Origin: Pseudomonadota bacterium
GTDB taxonomy: Bacteria > Pseudomonadota > Alphaproteobacteria > Rhizobiales > Hyphomicrobiaceae
Assembly: GCA_018242295.1 (NCBI GenBank)
Contig: JAFECE010000011.1
Coordinates: 930,001 to 994,000 of the forward strand
Direction of reading: 5' to 3'
Length of the DNA stretch: 64,000 nt
Both the position numbers and the translations under genes were made by a program. Positions within the stretch are counted from its first letter, which is position 1; each line of letters starts with the position of its first letter. The notes under the pieces were generated by a model. That model made no database searches, was not told the origin of the DNA, and saw only the letters and a list, made by a program, of their open reading frames with translations. Positions 10,981 through 19,441 of the stretch are shown here, in pieces.

Positions 10981-11070
10981 ATGAAAGTCTGGACCAAGCC
11001 CGCAGTTCGTGAGCAGGAAGTTGGCCTCGAAGTCACCAGCTATCTGCCGGCTGAAATCGACCTGATCTAA
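10981..11070 (+). CDS. pqqA: PQQ precursor peptide PqqA, orphan copy
   Basis: A 29-residue peptide carrying the PQQ core 'EVTSYLPAEIDLI', in which Glu17 and Tyr21 are the residues cross-linked by PqqE to build pyrroloquinoline quinone. It differs from the PqqA encoded in the pqq operon (38546-38635) only at residue 3 (Val versus Ile). A strong AGGAGGA ribosome binding site precedes the ATG and a rho-independent terminator follows the stop. It is therefore probably made from its own short transcript, separate from pqqBCDE. Extra pqqA copies occur in some methylotrophs and would raise precursor dosage; that role here is inferred. Confidence 0.93.
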   Translation: MKVWTKPAVREQEVGLEVTSYLPAEIDLI

Positions 11071-11095
11071 CAGAATTCAAACCTTTGGGTTTCTG

Positions 11096-11121
11096 AACGG
11101 CGGCCTCAGGCCGCTGTTTTT
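11096..11121 (+). terminator. Rho-independent terminator after orphan pqqA
   Basis: The stem GCGGCC-TCA-GGCCGC is extended by C-G and G-T pairs and followed by TTTTT. It starts 25 bases after the pqqA stop and separates the peptide gene from kdsA. Confidence 0.9.
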
Positions 11122-11180
11122 GTTTGGGGTAGATGCCGGAGGGGGTCGCGAGGTGGCGCCTCGCAGGCTATAAACCGCCC

Positions 11181-12047
11181 ATGACTCAACATGAAATTCT
11201 GAAGCCTGCCGCTCAAGTGCGCGTCCGCGACGTGGTATTCGGGAACGACCAGCCGATCGCGGTTTTGGCGGGGCCCTGCCAGATGGAGAGCCGCGCCCAT
11301 GCCCTCGAGATGGCGGCGGCCTTAAGCGAAATCGCGCAGAAGCTCGGCTTCGGTCTCGTCTACAAGTCATCGTTCGACAAGGCCAATCGCACGTCGCTTT
11401 CCGGCCGGCGGGGCATCGGGCTCAATGCAGCGTTGCCGGTTTTTGCTGAAATCCGTGAGACTTATGGCGTGCCCGTCGTCACCGACGTGCACGAGGCCGC
11501 GCAGTGTGCCGCCGTCGCCGAGGTTGCCGACATTCTGCAGATTCCGGCCTTTCTCTGCCGCCAGACCGACCTGCTGATTGCGGCTGCGAACACCGGGCGT
11601 GTGGTGAAGATCAAGAAGGGCCAGTTCCTCGCGCCCTGGGACATGAAGAATGTCATTGCCAAGGTGACCGGGTCGGGCAATCCGAACGTGCTCGTGACCG
11701 AGCGAGGTTCGAGCTTTGGATACAACACGCTGGTCGTGGATATGCGGGCTCTGCCGCAGATGGCCGAAACCGGCGCGCCGGTCATTTTCGACGCAACCCA
11801 CGCCGTCCAGCAGCCCGGGGGCCAGGGGACATCGTCGGGTGGGGATCGCCGCTTCGTGCCGGTTCTCGCCCGGGCGGCGGTTGCTGTCGGCGTTGCGGGG
11901 CTTTTCATCGAGACGCACCAGGATCCGGACAAGGCGCCGTCGGACGGCCCGAATATGGTCGCGCTCAAGGACTTCGCCGGGCTCATTTCCGAGCTTCAGG
12001 CCATCGATAAGGTTGTCAAACAGCGGACGAGCGCGAGCCAAGGCTGA
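11181..12047 (+). CDS. kdsA: 3-deoxy-8-phosphooctulonate synthase (KdsA)
   Basis: KdsA condenses phosphoenolpyruvate with arabinose 5-phosphate to Kdo-8-phosphate, needed for the lipopolysaccharide inner core. The 288-residue protein shows 'VLAGPCQMESRAHALEMA', 'YKSSFDKANRTS', 'IPAFLCRQTDLLIAAA', 'KKGQFLAPWDM' and 'FIETHQDPDKAPSDGPNM', all family hallmarks. The Asn of 'FDKANRTS' and the Cys of 'GPCQME' are the conserved active-site or metal positions. ATG 11181 is preferred over 11133, which would add a non-conserved leader overlapping the terminator region. Confidence 0.95.
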   Translation: MTQHEILKPAAQVRVRDVVFGNDQPIAVLAGPCQMESRAHALEMAAALSEIAQKLGFGLVYKSSFDKANRTSLSGRRGIGLNAALPVFAEIRETYGVPVVTDVHEAAQCAAVAEVADILQIPAFLCRQTDLLIAAANTGRVVKIKKGQFLAPWDMKNVIAKVTGSGNPNVLVTERGSSFGYNTLVVDMRALPQMAETGAPVIFDATHAVQQPGGQGTSSGGDRRFVPVLARAAVAVGVAGLFIETHQDPDKAPSDGPNMVALKDFAGLISELQAIDKVVKQRTSASQG

Positions 12048-12176
12048 CCCGCGCTCATTTCGATCGCTGAATTCGAGTGTGGCTTCGAGAGTAGGCTGGC
12101 CGGGCTTCGTGGTTTCCGGCCTGACTTGCAGCGTAGGCAACGTAATTGGCTTGGCAGTGCAGGTTTCGTGCTTCCG

Positions 12177-12203
12177 GCCATCCGTGCGCATCGGATGGCT
12201 TTT
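12177..12203 (+). terminator. Probable terminator downstream of kdsA
   Basis: An eight-base perfect stem (GCCATCCG / CGGATGGC) with a seven-base loop is followed by TTTT. It lies about 130 bases after the kdsA stop. The rest of 12048-12334 shows no credible gene. Confidence 0.6.
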
Positions 12204-12334
12204 GGGTCGTGGATCGTTCGTAGTGCGTGGATCTTTCGACTTCACTTCGCACTCGCCAAGGCGCGGCTCCGCTACCCGCATAGACGGCAGTTCGCTTCGG
12301 CGAGCGTATTTTTTGTGATTTCGACTTTTCTATT

Positions 12335-12571
12335 TCAGGTCACGGGCCAGAGCTTCGCCGCCAACGTGGCAACATGGGCCTTGCTTGTCAGAGCACCGAA
12401 TTGGGCTTCCGTGCCAACGCGAATGCCGGCGACGCAGGCATTGGGTTGGCAGAAGGCGGGGTGCGTTCTGCCGACATTGATGGCTGCGATCGCCATCGAC
12501 GTCATAAGCAGGCTCATTGTCGAGATGCAGGAGGCGTAGGCAAGGGCACGCGAGACAAGTTCGTAGTGCAT
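12335..12571 (-). CDS. Possible small exported peptide
   Basis: From ATG 12571 (with a GAGG ribosome binding site about seven bases upstream) the frame gives 78 residues. It has a basic/hydrophobic N-terminus resembling a signal peptide ('ISTMSLLMTSMAIAAINV') and two cysteines ('PAFCQPNAC') that could pair. A start at 12619 is also possible. No family is recognised, and the region has little other coding evidence, so it may be spurious. No gene is seen between 12572 and 12820. Confidence 0.4.
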   Translation of the reverse strand: MHYELVSRALAYASCISTMSLLMTSMAIAAINVGRTHPAFCQPNACVAGIRVGTEAQFGALTSKAHVATLAAKLWPVT

Positions 12572-12820
12572 GGTCAACCTCACAACGCGAGACAGAGATG
12601 ACAACACTTTCGCTTGCAAACTTGGCTTCGGGCCGGGGAGAGCTCGGTGTCGAAGCCGATGTGTTGAGAGTACGTCAATCTTGGTTAAAGACCCGTTAAG
12701 GCTAACGAGTCGTGAAGATTATTTTGCTCGTGTTGAGTTGGAGGGGTGAAGGCGCGCAGGTGCTCGCGGCCCTTCCGCAAAGGGCAGCTCGCGCAGGCGG
12801 CAATCAAAAGGCGGCTTCCC

Positions 12821-13492
12821 TCAGCTCTTCATCTCGGCACGAATGGCGCGAGCGAGGGCGCCGGCGCGCTCATCGATGAGCTGGGGAATTTCGCAAGCGA
12901 TCGGGATGTTCGCCTGCTTCTCCTGGAAGGTGCGGACCTCCCATTTGTACTGCTCTTCCTTGCCCGAGAGCTTGGAAATCTCGCCTGCTGGATTTTGAGA
13001 GTCGTCTGTCTGGCCGGCGTCGTCGGATGGCGGCGGAAGAGCAATGCCTTCCTTCTCGATTTCCTTAGCGCGCTCGAGCTGCCGCTTGTGGAAGCGCTCA
13101 ATACCCGACATCACCACCTTCCGGTCCTCGTTGGTGCGCGTAAGGACGGCGGCGAACAGTTCCGTTAGTTTGGCGTCGCGGGTATCGGCGGGGATGCTCG
13201 CAGCGTATTTCTTGATTGCTGCTTCCGCTTCGTCTTCCTTGACGCGGCGCGAGACCAGATATTGCGAAAGCTTCCTGATCGCCTCGTCCTTGCGCCAGCT
13301 CGACGTATCGGTGATGGCGGGGCCGTCCCAGATCGTTGCCGCACTCAGGATCGGGACCTTGCGATAGACGCACGGCCATTCGGCCTTTGCCGGTTCGTCG
13401 GCGATGGCGGGAACGGCCATCCATCCGAAGGGCGCAAGCGCCGTGAAGATCTGCAGGCTGGCGCGACGAAGGGTGTGTCCAAGCATTTTCAT
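12821..13492 (-). CDS. Secreted protein of the PQQ-associated ABC operon, function unknown
   Basis: A 223-residue protein with a signal peptide (about residues 1-30, '...FGWMAVPAIA') and a highly charged, helical mature part with two cysteines ('EWPCVYRKVP' and 'IPIACEIPQL'). ATG 13492 is chosen because GAGG lies five bases upstream; the longer frame begins with TTG at 13504 and overlaps the permease stop. It is the last gene of the minus-strand operon that also encodes the ABC permease, ATPase, beta-propeller and binding protein, so it is probably a periplasmic accessory factor. Confidence 0.75.
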   Translation of the reverse strand: MKMLGHTLRRASLQIFTALAPFGWMAVPAIADEPAKAEWPCVYRKVPILSAATIWDGPAITDTSSWRKDEAIRKLSQYLVSRRVKEDEAEAAIKKYAASIPADTRDAKLTELFAAVLTRTNEDRKVVMSGIERFHKRQLERAKEIEKEGIALPPPSDDAGQTDDSQNPAGEISKLSGKEEQYKWEVRTFQEKQANIPIACEIPQLIDERAGALARAIRAEMKS

Positions 13493-13500
13493 TTCCAACC

Positions 13501-14520
13501 TCAAGCTGAGCCTCCGGGGCCGCCGCGCCGAGCGATCAACCCTTTCGACGGATTGTAGGCAAAAACTGCGGCCGCAAGGAAGACGACCGTGCAGCCGACG
13601 ACGATGGCCAGCGAAACCGTATCAACCTGTCCATAAAGCCCGAAGCGGATCAATTCCACCGCATATGTAAACGGGTTGAGACGGCAGATTTCGTAGAGGG
13701 GCGGGCTCGCCTCGCGGATTCGCCAGAGTGGGTACAAAGCGGACGAGGCGAAGAACATCGGGAAGATGACGAAGTTCATCACGCCTGCGAAGTTCTCGAG
13801 CTGCTTGATGACCGACGACATGAAGAGCGCGAGCGAGCCCAGCATCAAGCCAGCCAGGATAATGGCAGGAATGACGGTGATGTAGCCGGCGAACGGCTGA
13901 ACGAACGCGGGAACGGAGAAGAGCGGGGTCACGATCGGGTCAGTCATCTTGGCGATGGCGTCACCCGCCCACGTCGGCGGATCGTAGAAGGTGAAGAGCT
14001 TCACTTCGCTAATTGGCGGCGGCTGGATTCCCCAGAACCAGGCAACGAGCATGAAAGCGTAGGCCTGCAGCAGCGCGACCGAGACGCCTCCCAGTAGCTT
14101 CGACAGCAGCAGGAACGAGCGCGGGAAGGGGCTGACGAGCAGAGTTCGCATTGTCCCCGTCTCGCGGTCGTAAACCATCGACAGCGAGGACTGCATCGCG
14201 TTGAAGAGTAGGATCATCGCGATCAGGCCAGGCGCGATATATTCCTCATAGAGGACGTAGGTCTCATACGGTGGGATGATCGAGACGCCGAGCGTTTGCC
14301 GGAAGCCCGCTGCGAAAATGAAAAGCCAGATCAGCGGCCGCACGAGCGCCGACAGGAACCGTTCGCGCTGATGGAGGTAGCGAAGGATCTCGCGCCAGAC
14401 GATGCCTTTGAAGCAGGCCCAGTAGCCGGAAGCTCCGAGGCGGCGGCGGGCGTCGTCGTCGCTTTCGCGATAGCCCTGCGCGAGTCTTTCAGAGCCTGTC
14501 GTGACAGCTTGCGTTGCCAT
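13501..14520 (-). CDS. ABC transporter permease, PQQ/alcohol-associated (PedC/LutF type)
   Basis: A 339-residue ABC-2 type permease. A cytoplasmic N-terminus is followed by about six membrane helices, with family features 'YEEYIAPGLIAMILLFNAMQSSLSMVYDRETGTMRTLLVSPFPR' (quoted in part: the MVYDRETGTMRTLLVSPFPR segment) and 'YPLWRIREASPPLYEICRLNPFTYAVELIR' (the LNPFTYAVELIR end is typical). It forms a complex with the ATPase at 14520-15299, whose stop overlaps this start (TGATG). Related permeases are found in the ped cluster of Pseudomonas and in methylotroph gene blocks linked to PQQ dehydrogenases. Confidence 0.88.
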   Translation of the reverse strand: MATQAVTTGSERLAQGYRESDDDARRRLGASGYWACFKGIVWREILRYLHQRERFLSALVRPLIWLFIFAAGFRQTLGVSIIPPYETYVLYEEYIAPGLIAMILLFNAMQSSLSMVYDRETGTMRTLLVSPFPRSFLLLSKLLGGVSVALLQAYAFMLVAWFWGIQPPPISEVKLFTFYDPPTWAGDAIAKMTDPIVTPLFSVPAFVQPFAGYITVIPAIILAGLMLGSLALFMSSVIKQLENFAGVMNFVIFPMFFASSALYPLWRIREASPPLYEICRLNPFTYAVELIRFGLYGQVDTVSLAIVVGCTVVFLAAAVFAYNPSKGLIARRGGPGGSA

Positions 14521-15299
14521 CAGGCAGCCTCCTCGATCGCGCTTTTCGTGCCGGTGACGCTGCGAAACGCTTCGCGCACGCTCGACGTGCCGGTGAGCGT
14601 CAGGAGCTGCGGTACGGGGCCATTGTAGAGAACGACGCCCTTGTGAAGGATGACGACCTGGTCGGTCGGCAAAACCTCATCCATCAAATGGGTTGCCCAT
14701 AGAACGCCGAGGCGATCCCGCGCGACGAGATCGCGGACGATTTTCGTCACGCTTTCCCGCGAGCCGAGATCGAGGCCGACGGTCGCTTCGTCGAGCAGCA
14801 GCAAATCGGGATGATGCATCATGGAGCGTGCGATCTCGACGCGGCGAAGCTGGCCGCCTGAAAGCGCGCGCACCTTCTCGTCGGCGCGTTCGGCAAGGCC
14901 GACGAGCTCCAGCGCCTGGCGGGCGAGGTTCGTTGCCGTGCGGCCCGAAAAGCCATGAAGGGCCGCGTGATATTTGAGGTTCTGCATCAAGGTCAGATCG
15001 ATATCGAGCGTGCGGCTTTGAAAGACCACACCGAGACGCTGCAACGCCTGGGAGGGCCGCCGGCGCACATCGAAACCGCGAATGGAGATCTCGCCGGAGA
15101 CGTTGTCGTAGAGCCGTGTAATGAGCGAAAAGAGCGTGGATTTTCCGGCTCCGTTGAGGCCGAGCAGAACGACGAACGCGCCCTGGCTCACCGTCAAGGA
15201 GACCCGATCGAGAACTTTCCTATCGCCAAAGCTATGGCTTACGCCGCTGACGACGAGGGCCGGCGTCCCTTCGGCGTCCGTCGGAGCTTTCGATGCCAT
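14520..15299 (-). CDS. ABC transporter ATP-binding protein, PQQ-associated
   Basis: A 259-residue ATPase with Walker A ('GLNGAGKST', about residues 46-54), Q-loop ('VVFQSRTLDIDLTLMQN'), ABC signature ('ALSGGQLRRVEIARSMM'), Walker B ('DLLLLDEATVGLD') and the H-loop ('WATHLMDEV'). Sequence style and neighbours fit the PQQ-associated ABC ATPase family. It powers the adjacent ABC-2 permease. It overlaps the permease gene by one base and follows the beta-propeller gene. Confidence 0.92.
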   Translation of the reverse strand: MASKAPTDAEGTPALVVSGVSHSFGDRKVLDRVSLTVSQGAFVVLLGLNGAGKSTLFSLITRLYDNVSGEISIRGFDVRRRPSQALQRLGVVFQSRTLDIDLTLMQNLKYHAALHGFSGRTATNLARQALELVGLAERADEKVRALSGGQLRRVEIARSMMHHPDLLLLDEATVGLDLGSRESVTKIVRDLVARDRLGVLWATHLMDEVLPTDQVVILHKGVVLYNGPVPQLLTLTGTSSVREAFRSVTGTKSAIEEAA

Positions 15300-15335
15300 T
15301 GTCGTCAGTGCCTCACGTTCTTTCTTCGCGTTTCG

Positions 15336-16319
15336 TCAGTTGGGCGAAACCACAACACCCCAGGGATAACGCCCGACCTTGATCGATTTGATTGCCTTTT
15401 GGCTCGCAACGTCGATCACGCTTACATCGTTCGACGCGCCATTGGTCGTGAACAAAAGTTTACCGTCCGGCGTGAAGTACATCTGCCAGACGCGTTGGCC
15501 AACGAGAATGTACTTCAGAACTTTGAAGGTCGACGTGTCGACGACGGCCACGCGATTTGCGGGTCCGAGGGCGATGAACGCAAATTTTCCATCCTGCGTG
15601 ATGCGAATGCCGACGGGCTGGATCGCTTCCTTCTCGACGCCTGGAATTTCGAAATTGATTTTCGTGATGATCTTGCGGTCGGCAGGGTTGATCACCGCGA
15701 CGGTACCGCCGACTTCGGAGGACACCCAGAGCTGCGTCTGCGCCGAGTTGAACATCGCGACGCGCGGACGGCTATCGACAAGGACGTTGTCGAACGTCTT
15801 GTGGTTCTGGGTGTCGATGAAGTGCGCCATGTTCGTCGTTTCGGACGTGTTGACGAGCACCTTACCATCCGGGCTCATCCCCATGCCTTCCGGTTCGACG
15901 CCGACGGGGATTTCGGTCAGGACCTTGGACGTTTCGATGTCGACAACCGTTACGAGGTTGTCGTCCTCGTTGGCGATGTAGAGCCTCTTGCCGTCGGGAT
16001 GCAGCGTCAGCAGTTCGGGGTCTGGACCCGACGGCAGGGTTTTGACGAATTCGAGCGTTTTGGCGTCGTAGACCTTCACATCGTTGTCGTCGCTCGTGCA
16101 GACGATGATCCACTTGCCGTCGTTGGACATGACGATGCCGCGCGGCCGCTGGCCGATCTTCACCGTTTTGATGACTTCGAGCTTGTCCGTATCGATCACG
16201 GAGAGGCTGTTGTCCTTCTCGTTCGTGACGTAAGCCGTATATGCGCTCGCGGACGTTGCATAGCAGGATGCCAAAAGGGCAGCGGCTACGGCGGGCCATG
16301 CTTGCGAAATTCGGGGCAT
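15336..16319 (-). CDS. YVTN beta-propeller protein of the PQQ-associated ABC operon
   Basis: A 327-residue exported protein: signal peptide 'AVAAALLASCYATSASAYTAY', then seven or so beta-propeller blades with YVTN-style repeats ('AYVTNEKDNSLSVIDTDKLE', 'LYIANEDDNLVTVVDIET', 'LFTTNGASNDVSVIDVAS'). ATG 16319 places the signal peptide at the N-terminus; an upstream extension to 16412 has no signal character. Proteins of this type accompany PQQ-dependent dehydrogenase transport clusters. It probably acts in the periplasm as a ligand-binding or scaffold partner of the ABC system. Confidence 0.87.
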   Translation of the reverse strand: MPRISQAWPAVAAALLASCYATSASAYTAYVTNEKDNSLSVIDTDKLEVIKTVKIGQRPRGIVMSNDGKWIIVCTSDDNDVKVYDAKTLEFVKTLPSGPDPELLTLHPDGKRLYIANEDDNLVTVVDIETSKVLTEIPVGVEPEGMGMSPDGKVLVNTSETTNMAHFIDTQNHKTFDNVLVDSRPRVAMFNSAQTQLWVSSEVGGTVAVINPADRKIITKINFEIPGVEKEAIQPVGIRITQDGKFAFIALGPANRVAVVDTSTFKVLKYILVGQRVWQMYFTPDGKLLFTTNGASNDVSVIDVASQKAIKSIKVGRYPWGVVVSPN

Positions 16320-16390
16320 TCTCGTCTCCAAGTGACAGTCTCTCGAGGGGGTGGCGGACCGTCGGCGCGGCAGACCAATCGGCTTCCGGA

Positions 16391-17689
16391 TCATTGCGTG
16401 TAGGCTTTGCACTTTGTCTCCGGTTTATCGAGGCCGAGCGTGTCGAGCACGCTGAACTGGTGGAGGAAGCCTGGCTGCGGTGAGACGCTGACGAGCTGCT
16501 TCGGCGTCGAGACGATCAGCGGCTCCCGGAGCTGGCCATTCCAGGACCGGAAGCTCGTGGCCACGCCCTTGAAGGCGGCGACGTCGAAGTTCGGTGAATG
16601 CATGAAATCGCGAAGCGTTTTGAAATCGCTCGTCTGCTTCCGGGAGGTGGCTTCGCCGATGGCGCGCGTTGCGACCCAAGCGTCGTAATCGATCGGACGC
16701 ATGATGCGGCCCGTCAGCTTCTTGAAGCGATTCTGAAACTGGGTTCCGCCCCAGAGCTCGAGCGCTGGGTGCCAGCTCGATGCTACGAGGCCAGCCGAGC
16801 CGGCGATTGGGCGAGGAACCCACGTCCGGTAGGGAAAATAGTCGGCGAAGACCTGATCCTCGTCGACGACCAGGACGATGTCGTGATCCTTGGCGCCCTG
16901 CATGAACTGCGGGATCTGCTGCTGAATCTGTTCGAATCCGCCATCGGCCCGGCGGTTGCCGGTGTCGATCTTGAACTGTCGCTCTTCGACGATCTTGGCG
17001 CCGAATTTCTTAGCGGCCCGGCGGTAGGCGTCGGCCAGAAGCTGGTCCTTCGGGCTCGGGCCGACGACGAGCAGCCAGTTCGGCCATTTTTTCCAGACGA
17101 GATATTGGGCGAGGGCGTCGGCGAGCATCGTGCGGGTCGGCGCCGTGTGCATGACGTTGGGGCGGCAATTCTCCTCGCGCACGCTGTCGTCAGGATTGCC
17201 GACGTTGAAAATCTGCGCGGGCTTATCCTTCAGTGCATCGGCTAGTTTCAGAAGCGAATCCGGTGCGACGTCGGCGATGATGAAGTTATCGCCGCTCGCA
17301 AGCTTCTCGGTCGCGCCCTTGATCAGTTCGTCAATGTCGCCTTCGAGGACGTCCATTTTGAACGTCTGGTTGAGGAAGCGGCCCGTCGTATTGTTGTCGG
17401 CGATGCCGAGCTTGGCGCCGGCGATGCCGTCGTCCGGGTTCGGCTGATCGAGCAGCGATAAGGGAAGCTCCTTCGAGACATTCTCCTTAACGTAAAGAAT
17501 TTGAACATTTACGCTCGCAGGTTGTGTCGAGGGGATGGGGATCGGCGCGGGCTTGGGGCTCGCTTCCTCGGCTGCGGCCGGCCTTGCGAAGGCCAGCGCG
17601 AGGAGAAGAGCGGCGCAGGTGGTCTGCCACCCCGTTATCCTGGCCGAAATTCGGGAGCGTTCAGTGGGCCGGGTGCTCGGGAATACCAA
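16391..17689 (-). CDS. Periplasmic substrate-binding protein, PQQ-associated ABC system
   Basis: A 432-residue protein with a signal peptide ending near 'FARPAAAEE' and a type I periplasmic-binding fold resembling branched-chain amino-acid binding proteins ('QILYVKENVSKELPLSLLDQ', 'NVMHTAPTRTMLADALAQYL'). It matches in kind the ABC binding protein found with PQQ alcohol dehydrogenase systems. TTG 17689 is the first available start, with GGAG about eight bases upstream; no ATG precedes the signal peptide. It is the first gene of the operon running to 12821. The ligand is not evident; relatives have been tied to lanthanide uptake. Confidence 0.82.
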   Translation of the reverse strand: MVFPSTRPTERSRISARITGWQTTCAALLLALAFARPAAAEEASPKPAPIPIPSTQPASVNVQILYVKENVSKELPLSLLDQPNPDDGIAGAKLGIADNNTTGRFLNQTFKMDVLEGDIDELIKGATEKLASGDNFIIADVAPDSLLKLADALKDKPAQIFNVGNPDDSVREENCRPNVMHTAPTRTMLADALAQYLVWKKWPNWLLVVGPSPKDQLLADAYRRAAKKFGAKIVEERQFKIDTGNRRADGGFEQIQQQIPQFMQGAKDHDIVLVVDEDQVFADYFPYRTWVPRPIAGSAGLVASSWHPALELWGGTQFQNRFKKLTGRIMRPIDYDAWVATRAIGEATSRKQTSDFKTLRDFMHSPNFDVAAFKGVATSFRSWNGQLREPLIVSTPKQLVSVSPQPGFLHQFSVLDTLGLDKPETKCKAYTQ

Positions 17690-17948
17690 TGGTCCAACTC
17701 CATTCGGCCCTCACAGCGGGCCGTCTCGCGACGCAAAGTGTTACTGTGTTGCTAAAAGGGGGCGGGCGTCCGCCTTGTCAAGCTGGAGGCTCCAGGCTCG
17801 CGCGTTTGTGACCGGGAAGGGGCAGCAAGTGGGTCCTGAACCTCTTGCAAATGTTGGGGGTAAGCGGGCACCTACAGAAAGGCGCTTCGGCCGGGCGCAT
17901 ATCCACCTTGAAGTCTGAGTTCGCTCAATAACTTGGAAACGACCGAAC
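17690..17948. promoter_or_regulatory. Divergent promoter region between two transporter operons
   Basis: These 259 bases separate the minus-strand PQQ-associated ABC operon from the plus-strand operon starting at 17949. No gene or clear palindrome is seen. Promoters for both operons should lie here. Confidence 0.4.
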
Positions 17949-18464
17949 ATGCCCTCGTTTAAGCATTTCTTATGCCTGCTCGCACCGTTTCTTATCGTGG
18001 TGCCGGCGCACGCCACGACGACCAAGGCTGCGGTATTCCCGTTCGATATTCACGACGCGCAGCAGGATGGCGAGATCGTCCCCCAGCTCAACCCTGAGGA
18101 CCTGCGGCGGCTGAAGGTCGTCGCCGACGAACTCAAAGCGTTAATGGTGAAGGATGGGAAGTACTCGGTCGTCGATCTCGGGCCGCAGGCTCAGGAAATC
18201 GAGAAAGCTTCGCCGTTTCATCAGTGCAATGGTTGTGAGGTACCGATCGCCAAGGAAGCGGGTGCAGATATCGCCGTCACGGGTTACGTCGATAAGATCT
18301 CGGATGCGTTACTCAGTTTGCAGATCGTGGCGCGCGATACCAAAACCGGTGAGCTGACAAAAACGATGTCGGCGGCGATCAACGGCAACACCGACGAACT
18401 CTGGCTGCACGGCGTTCGCTATCTTTGGAAAAACAGATTTAACGTCGAGGCTCCTGCGAAATGA
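17949..18464 (+). CDS. Secreted protein, DUF2380/DUF3280-like
   Basis: A 171-residue protein with a signal peptide ('FLCLLAPFLIVVPAHATTT') and a mature domain beginning 'KAAVFPFDIHDAQQDGEIVP'. This looks like the predicted secreted families common in methylotrophs, with a 'QCNGC' cysteine pair and the segment 'EAGADIAVTGYVDKISDALL'. The fold resembles lipoprotein-associated domains that bind small molecules, but function is unknown. Its stop overlaps the start of the Tat-exported binding protein gene by four bases, so it is the first gene of that transporter operon. Confidence 0.75.
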   Translation: MPSFKHFLCLLAPFLIVVPAHATTTKAAVFPFDIHDAQQDGEIVPQLNPEDLRRLKVVADELKALMVKDGKYSVVDLGPQAQEIEKASPFHQCNGCEVPIAKEAGADIAVTGYVDKISDALLSLQIVARDTKTGELTKTMSAAINGNTDELWLHGVRYLWKNRFNVEAPAK

Positions 18465-19441
18465 CCACGCATTCACGCCGCACAATTCTGGCAGCGGGGT
18501 CTGCACTCGGGGCATCCATGCTTCTGCCTCGCGTGGCGATGGCCTCCGTGCCTGTACGGCTCACGTCGGTGAAATTCGGCTCCGTTGGCTGGCTGATCGA
18601 CACGATCCGCCAGGAAGGCATCGACAAGAAGCACGATCTGGATTTGCAGGTCGTCGAGGTGGCAAACAATCAGGCAGCTCCGGTCGCGCTGCTTTCTCAC
18701 GCCGCGGACGTTATCGTCAGCGATTGGACGTGGGCGCTCCGGCAGCGGGCGAAGGGCGACGATTTGAAGTTCGCCCCGTATTCGTCAGCGCTCGGCAGCC
18801 TGATGGTCAGCAAGGATAGCCCGATCAAATCGCTGGCGGATTTCGAAGGCAAGAAGATCGGCGTTGCCGGAACGGGTATCGACAAGAGCTGGATCTTGCT
18901 TCGTGCCTACTCGCGCAAGACTCTTGGCAAGGATATTGCCAACATTTCCGAACCCGTTTTCGGGGCGGCGCCGTTGGTCACAGAAGAATTCCGGAACGGC
19001 CGGCTCGATGGGGTCTTGAATTTCTGGACCTACGCCGCGCGGCTCGAAGCCGGTGGCGCGCGCGAGCTTCTGACGATGGCGGACGTGGTGAAGGGGCTCG
19101 ACGTCAGCCCGACGCCGCCGCTGGTCGGGTTTATCTGGTCGGAGAAGGAAGTCCGAAATAAAGGCGTTCCGGTCAACAAGCTCTTGGCGGCGGTGGCTGA
19201 TGCCAACCGTGTCCTCGCCTCGTCCGATGGCGCCTGGCAGCGATTGCGCCCGTTAATCAAGCCAGCTTCCGACGCCGAGCTCATTGCGATCCGGAATTAC
19301 TATAGGTCAGGCATCACGGGATCGTGGGGTGAAGCGGAAACTGCGGCTGCTAAGAAGCTGACAAACCTTCTGATTGAACTTGGCGATACGGAACTCGTTG
19401 GTGATGGCACCCATTTCGACAAGAACCTTTTCCACACCTAA
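18461..19441 (+). CDS. Tat-exported ABC substrate-binding protein, SsuA/NMT1-like
   Basis: A 326-residue binding protein. The N-terminus has a twin-arginine motif ('SRRTILAAGSALGASMLLP'), suggesting export in folded form. The mature part follows the NMT1/THI5-SsuA pattern ('GWLIDTIRQEGIDKKHDLDLQ', in part; then 'DVIVSDWTWALRQRAKGDDL', 'SLADFEGKKIGVAGTGIDKS'). Known relatives bind sulfonates, nitrate, taurine or thiamine precursors; the ligand here cannot be read from the sequence. Its end overlaps the permease start. Confidence 0.88.
   Translation: MTTHSRRTILAAGSALGASMLLPRVAMASVPVRLTSVKFGSVGWLIDTIRQEGIDKKHDLDLQVVEVANNQAAPVALLSHAADVIVSDWTWALRQRAKGDDLKFAPYSSALGSLMVSKDSPIKSLADFEGKKIGVAGTGIDKSWILLRAYSRKTLGKDIANISEPVFGAAPLVTEEFRNGRLDGVLNFWTYAARLEAGGARELLTMADVVKGLDVSPTPPLVGFIWSEKEVRNKGVPVNKLLAAVADANRVLASSDGAWQRLRPLIKPASDAELIAIRNYYRSGITGSWGEAETAAAKKLTNLLIELGDTELVGDGTHFDKNLFHT

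Noticed and set aside
12829-13101. Alternative minus-strand frames inside the secreted-protein gene 12821-13492
   Set aside because: Ser/Arg-rich shadows of the real frame, without signal peptide or motif.
14955-16403. 482-codon plus-strand frame opposite the ABC ATPase and beta-propeller genes
   Set aside because: Antisense shadow; both minus-strand genes have clear domain motifs.
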